Shown here one piece after another: positions 7,908 through 14,980 of a DNA stretch of 24,737 bases. A program made the position numbers and the translations under genes. The notes below the pieces were generated by a model. It was not told where the DNA came from and ran no database searches. It saw nothing but the letters and a program-made list of their open reading frames with translations. The stretch comes from Acidobacteriaceae bacterium (lineage in GTDB: Bacteria > Acidobacteriota > Terriglobia > Terriglobales > Acidobacteriaceae): assembly GCA_003165095.1 (NCBI GenBank), contig PLSH01000128.1:5114-29850 (forward strand). Reading direction: 5' to 3'. Numbering within the stretch: the first letter of the stretch is position 1; each line of letters begins with the position of its first letter.

Positions 7908-9341
7908 TCAGGGTTGCGGTTGAGGGCCGCGTGCGGTGCCTCGCGTGCGCTCGTCCCATGTCTCCGGCGCCAGGCCCGTATCAACCTCCACCATGGTGAT
8001 ACACTGGTCCACCGGGCACACGCAGGAGCACAAATTGCAGCCCACGCACTCCGTCTCGTCCACACGCGGGATGCGCGCAAGTGGCGTCGGATAGGGTCCA
8101 TGCCCTGCGGGATCTAGAGCGCGCTCCTTGCGCGTCACCGGCGTGACGGCAATGGATGCGCGGCTTTCTGCCTCTTTGACGGCCGGTTTGGAATGGAGAT
8201 CGACGGGTCCGTCCACGGGCCCGGAGACGCGGTCAAGATGAATGCACTGGTGCGCCCCGTCCCAGCACGCAATGTGGCAAAGATCGCAGCCTATGCACTT
8301 CTGCTCATCGATGCGCGCCACAATCTTGTAGTTGAGATTGAGATGCTTCCACTCGGTGACTCGCCCGAGCGAGAGGCCGCGGAAATCTTCGATGGCCGCG
8401 AACCCCTTTGACCGCATCCAGTTTTCCAGGCCTTCCGTCAAGTCTTCCACGATGCGATAGCCGTAGTGCATCACTGCCGTGCAAACCTGCACTGTCCCGC
8501 AGCCCAGCAGAATGAACTCCGTCGCATCGCGCCATGTGGCGATTCCGCCGATGCCCGAGAGCGGCAGCGCGGATTCACCATCGGACAGGATCTGCTGCAC
8601 CATGTTGAGAGCGATCGGCCTCACCGCCGGCCCGCAGTAGCCGCCATGCGAGCTCTTGCCATCCACATTGGGGCGAGGAATGAAAGTATCGAGATCGATG
8701 CCCGTAATCGAATTGATGGTGTTGATCGCGGACAACCCGTCGGCGCCGCCGCGCTTTGCCGCACGCGCCACGGTGCGAATGTCGGAGATGTTGGGCGTGA
8801 GCTTGACCAGCACCGGCGTGCGCGCCTTTTCCTTCACCCACGCGGTTATCATTTCGGCGTACTCCGGCACTTGTCCCACGGCCGATCCCATGCCCCGCTC
8901 GCTCATACCGTGAGGACAACCGAAATTGAGCTCCAGGCCGTCCGCGCCCGCATCCTCAGCTCGCGCTACGATCTCATGCCATGTCTCTCGATTCGAAGCC
9001 ACCATCAGCGACGCAATCACCGCATTTTCCGGATAGCGTTTCTTCACTTCCGCCATCTCGCGCAGATTTTCCTCGATACCGCGGTCGCTGATGAGTTCAA
9101 TGTTGTTGAAGCCCATGATCCGCTGCCCGTTCCAGTCCGCGGACGAATAACGCGAGCTGACATTGGTGACCGGCTCCCCGATCGTCTTCCACACTGCGCC
9201 GCCCCAGCCGGCGTCGAAGGCCCGCATAATCATCTCGCCCGTGTTCGTGGGCGGCGCTGACGCCAGCCAGAACGGATTGGGAGAGTTGATGCCGCCGGCG
9301 AATCCCTTCACCCGAATATCCGTCGCGCGAAGATCACTCAT
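7908..9341 (-). CDS. preA: Dihydropyrimidine dehydrogenase, catalytic subunit PreA
   Basis: Reduces uracil or thymine at FMN, with electrons from PreT. Residues 1-320 form a dihydroorotate-dehydrogenase-like barrel; NFGCPHGMSERGMG carries N139 and the proton-donating C142, equivalent to C671 of mammalian DPD (whose preceding Ser is Gly here). The C-terminus has two 4Fe-4S motifs, C349-C352-C355-C359 and C432-C435-C438-C442. At 477 residues it is longer than E. coli PreA because of a loop of about 60 residues between the two cluster motifs. GGAGG lies 6 bases before the ATG, which overlaps the preT stop by 8 bases, so the two subunits are probably translationally coupled. Confidence 0.95.
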   Translation of the reverse strand: MSDLRATDIRVKGFAGGINSPNPFWLASAPPTNTGEMIMRAFDAGWGGAVWKTIGEPVTNVSSRYSSADWNGQRIMGFNNIELISDRGIEENLREMAEVKKRYPENAVIASLMVASNRETWHEIVARAEDAGADGLELNFGCPHGMSERGMGSAVGQVPEYAEMITAWVKEKARTPVLVKLTPNISDIRTVARAAKRGGADGLSAINTINSITGIDLDTFIPRPNVDGKSSHGGYCGPAVRPIALNMVQQILSDGESALPLSGIGGIATWRDATEFILLGCGTVQVCTAVMHYGYRIVEDLTEGLENWMRSKGFAAIEDFRGLSLGRVTEWKHLNLNYKIVARIDEQKCIGCDLCHIACWDGAHQCIHLDRVSGPVDGPVDLHSKPAVKEAESRASIAVTPVTRKERALDPAGHGPYPTPLARIPRVDETECVGCNLCSCVCPVDQCITMVEVDTGLAPETWDERTRGTARGPQPQP

Positions 9342-10659
9342 TTGCGGCCTCCGCAGCTTTGAGAATCGCCCGAGCGGCGCGCTTGCCGCCAGCCACTGCG
9401 TCCACCACCTCGCGCCCGCCGTTCACGCAATCGCCCCCGGCAAAGTAGCGGGGATTGCCGGTGCGGCCCGTGCCCGGTTCGGCGATGACTCGTCCATCGC
9501 GCACCTCAATATCGCGCAGTTCCTGAACCAGTTGGGCAAACGGCGACTGCCCGATGGCCGGCACCAGCAAATCGCACGCAATGGTGTATTGAGAATCAGG
9601 AATGGGCAGCAGCGTCCTCTCCACCGGCCTCACCTGCACCGTATCCAGCAGCAGGCGCCCGTGCGCATCCGAGCGGACTGCGAGAGGCTGTCGCCGCCAG
9701 AGAAACTGCACCCCTTCATGCTTGGCGTGCTCGTACTCGAAATCAAAGGCCGAAATGTCGCCTTCGCTGCGCCGATAGAGAAGATAAACAGTTTCCGCGC
9801 CCAGTCGGCGGGCGGCGTTGGCGGCATCGATCGCGGTGTTCCCGGCGCCAACCACGACCACCGTACCGTGTAGCGCGCGAAGATGGCCGGTCTTGTATGC
9901 GGAAATGAGTTCGAGCGCATTCATGACCCCCTCGATGTCTTCTCCGGGAATCCCGAGCCGCTGCATCGCCCCCAGGCCGACGCCGAGAAAGATGTAATCA
10001 AACTCCGCTTCGAGCGTTCGCAGCGCAGACGCCGAATCAATGCTCGTTCCGAAGCGAAATGCGACGCCCATGCGGCGAATCATCTCCACCTCGCGCAGGC
10101 TCTCGGCCGCGCGCAGCTTGTATTCGGCCACACCGTAGGTGTTCAGTCCGCCGGGCAAAGGACGGCGTTCGATAATGGTGGCCTGCGCGCCCTGGCGTTG
10201 CAATTCCGCGGCGCAGGCCAGCGAAGCCGGGCCGCCGCCGATGCAGGCCACGCGCAGGTTGCGGGTAGTGGGCGCGACCGCCGGAATCTCTCCCGAAGCG
10301 TGGAAAACGTCCATCGCGTGCCGCTGCAGCAACGCAATTTCAATCGGCTGGCGATTGTGGCGATGCATCACGCAGGCGCCCTCGCAAAGCACGTCCACCG
10401 GGCAAACCCGCGAGCAACTGGCGCCAAGAATATTGGCGTCGAGAATGCGCAACGCTGAGCCGCGCACATTGCCCGATGCGATGCGCTTGATGAATCCCGG
10501 CACATCGATATGCGTCGGACACGCGCCTGTGCAAGGCGCGTCAAAACAGTTGAGGCAGCGATCAGCCTCAATCACCGCGGCCTGCGGCCCAAGCGGCGGT
10601 TTAAGTTCCGTGAATCGCTCCCGAAGTTGCGGATCGTCAGGTAAAGTCGCGGTGCTCAT
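9334..10659 (-). CDS. preT: Dihydropyrimidine dehydrogenase, NAD(P)H/FAD subunit PreT
   Basis: Takes electrons from NAD(P)H and passes them through FAD and iron-sulfur clusters to PreA. The 441 residues match the GltD-like N-terminal part of DPD: cluster cysteines C35, C38, C43, C47 and C82, C86, C92, C96, then the FAD Rossmann motif CIGGGPAS (about 139-146) and a second dinucleotide motif VVVGAGNTAIDAA (268-280). GGDCVNGG near the C-terminus closes the FAD site. The ATG at 10659 (MSTATLPDD) has GAGGA just upstream and begins where the family begins; the open frame runs 33 codons further without similarity. It is 22 bases downstream of the ureidopropionase gene. Related GltD proteins lack a PreA partner, so the pairing settles the call. 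Confidence 0.94.
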   Translation of the reverse strand: MSTATLPDDPQLRERFTELKPPLGPQAAVIEADRCLNCFDAPCTGACPTHIDVPGFIKRIASGNVRGSALRILDANILGASCSRVCPVDVLCEGACVMHRHNRQPIEIALLQRHAMDVFHASGEIPAVAPTTRNLRVACIGGGPASLACAAELQRQGAQATIIERRPLPGGLNTYGVAEYKLRAAESLREVEMIRRMGVAFRFGTSIDSASALRTLEAEFDYIFLGVGLGAMQRLGIPGEDIEGVMNALELISAYKTGHLRALHGTVVVVGAGNTAIDAANAARRLGAETVYLLYRRSEGDISAFDFEYEHAKHEGVQFLWRRQPLAVRSDAHGRLLLDTVQVRPVERTLLPIPDSQYTIACDLLVPAIGQSPFAQLVQELRDIEVRDGRVIAEPGTGRTGNPRYFAGGDCVNGGREVVDAVAGGKRAARAILKAAEAANE

Positions 10660-10681
10660 GCGGTCCTCGAAAACCACAGCA

Positions 10682-11551
10682 CTAGGATGCGACGAGTGGC
10701 CCGTAAAGATCGGGCCGCCGGTCGCGATAAAACTGCCAGGTGCGGCGCACCTCGGCAATCTCGTCCAAATTCAAGTCTGCGGTCAGCACTTCGTCCTTGT
10801 CGCGCGAGGCCTGGGCGACAATTTGCCCGCGCGGGTCGGCAAAGTAACTGGAGCCATAAAACTCGCCGATGTTCCACGGCGGCTCAGTGCCCACGCGATT
10901 GATGGCGGCAATGAAGTAGCCGTTCGCAGCGGCATGCGCAGGCTGCTCCAGCTTCCACAGGTACTCGCTCAAGCCGGCTACTGTCGCTGAAGGGTTGAAG
11001 ACAATCTCGGCGCCGTTCAAGCCCAGGCAGCGCGCGCCTTCGGGAAAATGCCTGTCGTAGCAGATGTACACGCCGATCTTCGCGAAACCCAGGTCGAAGA
11101 CCGGATAACCCAGGTTGCCCGGCCGAAAATAGAACTTCTCCCAGAAGCCGGGCGCCACGTGCGGAATGTGCGTCTTGCGGTACTTCCCCAGGTAGGTGCC
11201 GTCATTCGACAAAACTGCGGCCGTGTTATAAAAAATGCCTTCCTGCTCCACTTCGAAAACCGGTACCACCATGGCGATGCGAAGTTCCCTTGCCAGCGAC
11301 TGCATCAAGCTTACGGTCGCTCCGCCGGGAACGGGCTCGGTGCTCTCATACCACTTGACGGATTGCTCGGCACAAAAGTAAGGCCCATTGAAGATTTCCT
11401 GTAGGCAGACAATTTGGGCCCCAGCAGCAGCCGCCTCGCGGATGAGACCCAGATGCTTCTCGATCATGGCCTGCTTTTGAACCGCCAGCGGCTCAGTGGC
11501 AGGCACTGCGTTTGAAGCCTGAATGATGGAACATCGAACCACTCGGGACAT
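10682..11551 (-). CDS. pydC: Beta-ureidopropionase (N-carbamoyl-beta-alanine amidohydrolase, nitrilase family)
   Basis: Hydrolyses N-carbamoyl-beta-alanine to beta-alanine, CO2 and ammonia, the third step of the pathway. The 289-residue protein has the nitrilase-superfamily Glu-Lys-Cys triad: E52 in CLQEIFNGPYF, K126 in KYRKTHIP and C164 in VYICYDRHFPEGAR. NRVGTEPPW and FYGSSYFADPRG near residues 220-245 match carbamoylase-type members. GGAGG sits 7 bases before the ATG at 11551. It is the first gene of the five-gene operon, so the promoter should lie in the gap at 11552-11788. An N-carbamoyl-putrescine amidase would look similar, but the PreTA and dihydropyrimidinase neighbours favour ureidopropionase. 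Confidence 0.93.
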   Translation of the reverse strand: MSRVVRCSIIQASNAVPATEPLAVQKQAMIEKHLGLIREAAAAGAQIVCLQEIFNGPYFCAEQSVKWYESTEPVPGGATVSLMQSLARELRIAMVVPVFEVEQEGIFYNTAAVLSNDGTYLGKYRKTHIPHVAPGFWEKFYFRPGNLGYPVFDLGFAKIGVYICYDRHFPEGARCLGLNGAEIVFNPSATVAGLSEYLWKLEQPAHAAANGYFIAAINRVGTEPPWNIGEFYGSSYFADPRGQIVAQASRDKDEVLTADLNLDEIAEVRRTWQFYRDRRPDLYGPLVAS

Positions 11552-11612
11552 GTCGCTGCCTCCACCAGAAAAAAGCTGTGAGTCTTTGAAGTTATCTGAA
11601 AAGCGCGCCTCA

Positions 11613-11630
11613 GGCAATGGCCTTGTTGCC
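11613..11630. promoter_or_regulatory. Inverted repeat upstream of the pyrimidine operon
   Basis: GGCAA and TTGCC arms separated by 8 bases, centred about 70 bases before the ureidopropionase start. On the minus strand one arm overlaps TTGCCT, which could be a weak -35 with an indistinct -10 (TAACTT) 17 bases on. It could be an operator for an unlinked regulator; the evidence is positional only. Confidence 0.22.
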
Positions 11631-11751
11631 CTGCCGACAGAAAAATAAGTATTGACTCTCCAGGTGCAGGAAGGCCATTTCCACCGGCCTCTTGAGATCC
11701 TGCTGCCGGTCAGATACGCTCCTGCCGCACACCCGGCTCCCGTCCGGTTGG

Positions 11752-11780
11752 TTGACTTGCTCTGCAACAGATCGAATAAT
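11752..11780 (+). promoter_or_regulatory. Sigma70-type promoter for xdhC (leaderless)
   Basis: TTGACT at 11752-11757 and AATAAT at 11775-11780 are separated by exactly 17 bases, each one mismatch from the housekeeping consensus. Transcription should begin about 11786-11788, directly at or one to three bases before the xdhC ATG at 11789. The absence of a properly spaced Shine-Dalgarno sequence before that ATG agrees with a leaderless message. Confidence 0.55.
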
Positions 11781-11788
11781 CGGTAGAG

Positions 11789-12667
11789 ATGGATATTTAC
11801 GAAGAGATCGTCGCGCTGCAGCGGCAGGGGCGCAGAGGCGCTGTCGCCACCATTGTGAACGCGCGCGGCTCGATTCCTTCGTTCAAGAGCGCCAAGATGC
11901 TGGTGCGCGACGATGGCACGATAGCCGGCACCATCGGAGGCGGCTGCGTTGAAGCCGAGGTCTGGCAGGCCGCGCGGGAAGTGATCGCCACTGAGAAACC
12001 CTGCTCGCTCACCTTCGACCTGAATCAGGATCCCAAGTACGATACCGGCCTGGTGTGCGGAGGCACCCTGGAAATCTTTATTGAGCCCGTGCTGCCCGCG
12101 CCCCTGCTTTACATCTTTGGCGCGGGCCACGTGGCCCTCGAGCTTTTCAAGGCCGCCAGAAATGCCGGGTTCGACGTGATTGTCGCCGACGATCGTGAAG
12201 CCTACGCCAACGCGGAACGGTTTCCTCAGGCCCGCCAGGTAATTGCTCAGGGGTTCGACGAGGCTCTGGCCGGATTGACTCCAAGCGAATCCTCCTACAT
12301 CGTCATCGCCACGCGTGGACACCGCGACGATATGCGTATCCTGCGCTGGGCGGTGCAATCGCAGGCTCGCTACATCGGCATGGTCGGGTCGCGGAGAAAA
12401 GCCATCACCGTCTTTCGCGAACTGACCGCGGAAGGATTGAAGCCAGAGTTATTCGACAGAGTGCATTCTCCGGTGGGAATCGACATCGGCGCCATCACAC
12501 CCGAAGAAATCGCCGTCTCCATCGTGGCCGAACTGATCGCCATCCGACGCCACGCGGAGCGGGCGCTGCCCCATATGAGCTGGCTCCATGGCAACATGTC
12601 AGGCGCGACGGATAAAGGCGAGGCCGACGTCGAAGATGAATCCCCCGTTGCCGGAACGGGACGCTGA
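11789..12667 (+). CDS. xdhC: XdhC/CoxI family molybdenum cofactor chaperone
   Basis: Binds molybdopterin cofactor, promotes its sulfuration and inserts it into molybdenum hydroxylases (known roles of XdhC and PaoD). The 292 residues contain the N-terminal XdhC_CoxI domain with the GSIP..K..V..DG..GTIGGGCVEA pattern (about 28-56) and the C-terminal Rossmann domain with FGAGHVA (about 110-116) and MVGSRRK (about 199-205). The C-terminal end, after about residue 265, is a low-complexity acidic tail. It is the first gene of a two-gene plus-strand unit with MocA, 6 bases apart. The obvious client is the molybdenum hydroxylase encoded convergently at 14968-19189. Confidence 0.92.
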   Translation: MDIYEEIVALQRQGRRGAVATIVNARGSIPSFKSAKMLVRDDGTIAGTIGGGCVEAEVWQAAREVIATEKPCSLTFDLNQDPKYDTGLVCGGTLEIFIEPVLPAPLLYIFGAGHVALELFKAARNAGFDVIVADDREAYANAERFPQARQVIAQGFDEALAGLTPSESSYIVIATRGHRDDMRILRWAVQSQARYIGMVGSRRKAITVFRELTAEGLKPELFDRVHSPVGIDIGAITPEEIAVSIVAELIAIRRHAERALPHMSWLHGNMSGATDKGEADVEDESPVAGTGR

Positions 12668-12673
12668 ATCACC

Positions 12674-13318
12674 ATGGCCAGGCTCTGCGGGCTGATTCTT
12701 GCAGCGGGCGCGTCCTCCCGCATGGGCACGGAAAAAGCACTGCTCACTTGGCCACCCTCATCCCCGGGCGCGGTTGCTGCAGGTGCAACCACTCTGCTGT
12801 CCTCGGCAATCCTCGCGCTCCAGCCGTTCACCCAGGCCGTGGTTGTGGTTACCGGAAAAAACGCCGGGAACCTTGCTCCCGTCATCGCCGCATGCAGTGC
12901 TCGGATGGTGCTCAACCCCGATCCCGAGCGGGGCCAATTCAGCTCCCTGCAAACAGGCCTGCGCGAAGTGCTGGCTTGCGGCTGTGATGCCGCGATGATT
13001 ACGCCGGTTGATTGTCCGCCGCTGAGCGCGGCCACGCTGCATCTTCTCCGCGACAGATTTGAAGACTCGCTTGCACGCGGTCAATGGGCCGTTGCGCCCG
13101 AAAGCAACGGCCGCCACGGTCACCCGCTGCTGGCTGGCCGTTCCCTGATTGACGCCTTCCTCGCCGCTCCGCCCACAAGTAACGCGCGAGAGATCAGGCG
13201 CGCCCACGCCCGATTCTTCGAGTACGTTGCCGTTCCCGATCTTTTCTTGAGCGCCGATATGAACACCCCGGAAGAATACGCGGCCGCTTCCTCAAAAAAG
13301 CATCAGCAGACGTCCTGA
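12674..13318 (+). CDS. mocA: MocA-type molybdenum cofactor cytidylyltransferase
   Basis: Transfers CMP from CTP to Mo-molybdopterin to give the dinucleotide cofactor used by PaoABC-type hydroxylases. The 214-residue NTP-transferase has LILAAGASSRMGTEKALL at residues 7-24 (nucleotide loop), NPDPERGQFSSLQTGL around 94-109 and TPVDCPPL around 123-130, followed by GRHGHPLL. It follows xdhC by 6 bases; its last 16 bases overlap the 3' end of the convergent NifU-like gene. A MobA-type guanylyltransferase is less likely because the neighbours are hydroxylase genes, but base specificity is not certain from sequence. No good Shine-Dalgarno site precedes the ATG, so translation may depend on coupling with xdhC. 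Confidence 0.88.
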   Translation: MARLCGLILAAGASSRMGTEKALLTWPPSSPGAVAAGATTLLSSAILALQPFTQAVVVVTGKNAGNLAPVIAACSARMVLNPDPERGQFSSLQTGLREVLACGCDAAMITPVDCPPLSAATLHLLRDRFEDSLARGQWAVAPESNGRHGHPLLAGRSLIDAFLAAPPTSNAREIRRAHARFFEYVAVPDLFLSADMNTPEEYAAASSKKHQQTS

Positions 13319-13680
13319 TTCCTGCCGTCGATCTGCCCGAGAACCGCCGCCAACGCATCCATCGCAAGGTGGCTGGCATGAATCGATGCGCGAGGCAACC
13401 CGCCAACAGCATCAACCAGTTCCTCCCTGCGCAGTTCCCTTGCCTGCTCCACCGTTTTGCCGCAAACCAGCTCCGTAAGCGCCGAACCGCACGCCATTGA
13501 GGCCACGCATCCCTTGGCGAGAAATCGAATCTCCTCGATCCGATTATCGGAAAGTTTCAGAGTCAGCTTGAGCGTGTCTCCGCAGGCCGGATTCTCGATT
13601 TGCACCGATGCATCGCAATCGGCCACGGCTCCCGCGTTGCGCGGATGCTCAAAGTGATCGAGAACCTCAGAGGAGTACAT
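13303..13680 (-). CDS. IscU/NifU-like iron-sulfur scaffold protein lacking the third cysteine
   Basis: A 125-residue protein with the IscU/SufU/NifU-N fold. The first two scaffold cysteines are present, C33 in NPACGD and C58 in KGCVASMACGSALTE. The third, expected in the motif IHCS, is alanine: SIHASHLA (H101, A102). Extra cysteines occur at 22, 64, 73 and at the very C-terminus (125). It is the last gene of the molybdenum hydroxylase operon, 24 bases after the helical protein, and overlaps mocA tail-to-tail by 16 bases. A role in supplying or repairing clusters of the hydroxylase (the complex should contain several) is an inference. The missing ligand argues that it is not a standard housekeeping scaffold. 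Confidence 0.85.
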   Translation of the reverse strand: MYSSEVLDHFEHPRNAGAVADCDASVQIENPACGDTLKLTLKLSDNRIEEIRFLAKGCVASMACGSALTELVCGKTVEQARELRREELVDAVGGLPRASIHASHLAMDALAAVLGQIDGRNQDVC

Positions 13681-13704
13681 CCAGCCCGCCTATCGCGCAA
13701 CAGT

Positions 13705-14127
13705 TCACTGCGAGGCGACAGCCTTCGCCTGGTTCTGCCTTGCCGCGAGAACTTCGGTCACCAGAAACAAGTCGGTCAGCAGAGCCCGCAAGTGAATCGA
13801 TGCGTTCAAATTGTCGATCAACTGCGAGCTGATGACGGGTTGAGCGAGAACCAGCTCGACGGCCGCTATCGAACTCTCGGCGTCGCGCGTCAGCACCGCG
13901 AAAAATGCTTCATGCTTTTCGGCGGGGATTAACTGCCGCTCCCGCATCGCCTTTGCGCAGCCCTCTTCCAGGCCGCGCATCGCCGCCACCGCGTGGCTCA
14001 GCTTCTCGCGCAGTTGTCTGCCCGCGTCGCTGCCTTCGTCGGTTTTGAGCCCCTTCGCGGCATAGGAAAGAGTGAATTCGTAACAGTCTTCAATCTTCTC
14101 GCAATATTCCTCAATGTCAGTCGGCAT
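13705..14127 (-). CDS. Small helical protein of unknown function in the molybdenum hydroxylase operon
   Basis: I do not recognise this 140-residue protein. It is mostly predicted helix, soluble, with no signal peptide or membrane segment. It has a Tyr/Cys-bearing N-terminus (MPTDIEEYCEKIEDCYEF), a charged middle and a hydrophobic C-terminal helix (LRALLTDLFLVTEVLA). The pattern suggests a four-helix bundle, but no haem or metal-binding motif is evident. The ATG at 14127 overlaps the end of the cytochrome b gene by 11 bases; an ATG at 14139 is equally possible. The overlap implies translational coupling and therefore a link to the cytochrome or to assembly of the complex (inference). Confidence 0.72.
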   Translation of the reverse strand: MPTDIEEYCEKIEDCYEFTLSYAAKGLKTDEGSDAGRQLREKLSHAVAAMRGLEEGCAKAMRERQLIPAEKHEAFFAVLTRDAESSIAAVELVLAQPVISSQLIDNLNASIHLRALLTDLFLVTEVLAARQNQAKAVASQ

Positions 14128-14980
14128 CGCTTGCTGCATAGCCCCGTTTCTTTTGGGGTGGCGAGGACTTCTCGATCGCCCACCGCTCAGGATCGTGCTC
14201 CTCAAGATAAAAATCGCGGCTCATCCAGCCGAAGATCATCGACTTCGTGATGGGGAGTTTCTCCGGCCGGACTCCCATGTAAACGTGGACCATGACCAGC
14301 GCAATAAGGCCGATACCCGCCAGTCCGTGCAGCACGTACATCAGTCCCCAAGTCATGTCGCTGAACAGGTACGGATTCCGCGTGAAAACAATTGTTTGGA
14401 TCCGCTTCATCATGAACAGGCCGGTGCCGATGACCGTCAGGCCGCTGAATACGATCACCAAATGATAGAGCTTGTTTTCGAGCGGATATTTCGCGAACCT
14501 GCCTGGCGCCGGCGCCGGCTTGCCCAGACCCCGAAGCGACCTGCGCTTGGCATCGCGCATGTCGATCTTGTCGGGCCAGATTGACCAGAAGTCCTGGAAA
14601 AAAGTGGCGTGAATGACGTGAAAGAGAATGGACGCCGTGAGCACCACCCCCGCGATCCAATGATAGAGAACCCAGTTGAACTGCACACCGGCCTTGGGCA
14701 GGAACGCCGTGACCAGCAGCGTCAACATCGATGCAGCCATGATCCAGTGAAACAGGCGCGCCGCCAGCGAATGTCGGGGAACCCGCTCCGGAATCGCCTC
14801 TGCCGCCCTCACCGGTTCGCGCTTTTGAAACACCTTGGGGCCCGCGACCATCGCCACGTAGAGCGCGTGAACGATCATGAAGAACAATCCCGCGATGACA
14901 GCGGCCCAGATCAGGCCCCACGCGGCATGGATCGGAACATGCTTTCCCCACGGACTCGTCGCCCAGGTTATGAACTCCAT
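14117..14980 (-). CDS. Membrane cytochrome b subunit (FdnI/Ni-hydrogenase type) of the molybdenum hydroxylase
   Basis: Likely anchors the hydroxylase to the membrane and carries electrons to quinone. The 287 residues include about five hydrophobic segments (roughly 20-45, 75-93, 106-126, 172-190, 211-235). Histidines suited to haem b lie in or near them: H78 (RLFHW), H107 and H121/H124 (YHW, FHVIH), H173 (LYHL), H218 (LHG) and H232 (VHVYMGVRPEK). This matches the cytochrome b561/FdnI gamma-subunit family. The start has GGAGGAG and overlaps the FAD subunit stop by 13 bases. Cytochromes of this family usually serve formate dehydrogenases or hydrogenases; the operon position beside a xanthine-dehydrogenase-family enzyme is the point of interest. 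Confidence 0.88.
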   Translation of the reverse strand: MEFITWATSPWGKHVPIHAAWGLIWAAVIAGLFFMIVHALYVAMVAGPKVFQKREPVRAAEAIPERVPRHSLAARLFHWIMAASMLTLLVTAFLPKAGVQFNWVLYHWIAGVVLTASILFHVIHATFFQDFWSIWPDKIDMRDAKRRSLRGLGKPAPAPGRFAKYPLENKLYHLVIVFSGLTVIGTGLFMMKRIQTIVFTRNPYLFSDMTWGLMYVLHGLAGIGLIALVMVHVYMGVRPEKLPITKSMIFGWMSRDFYLEEHDPERWAIEKSSPPQKKRGYAASDAD

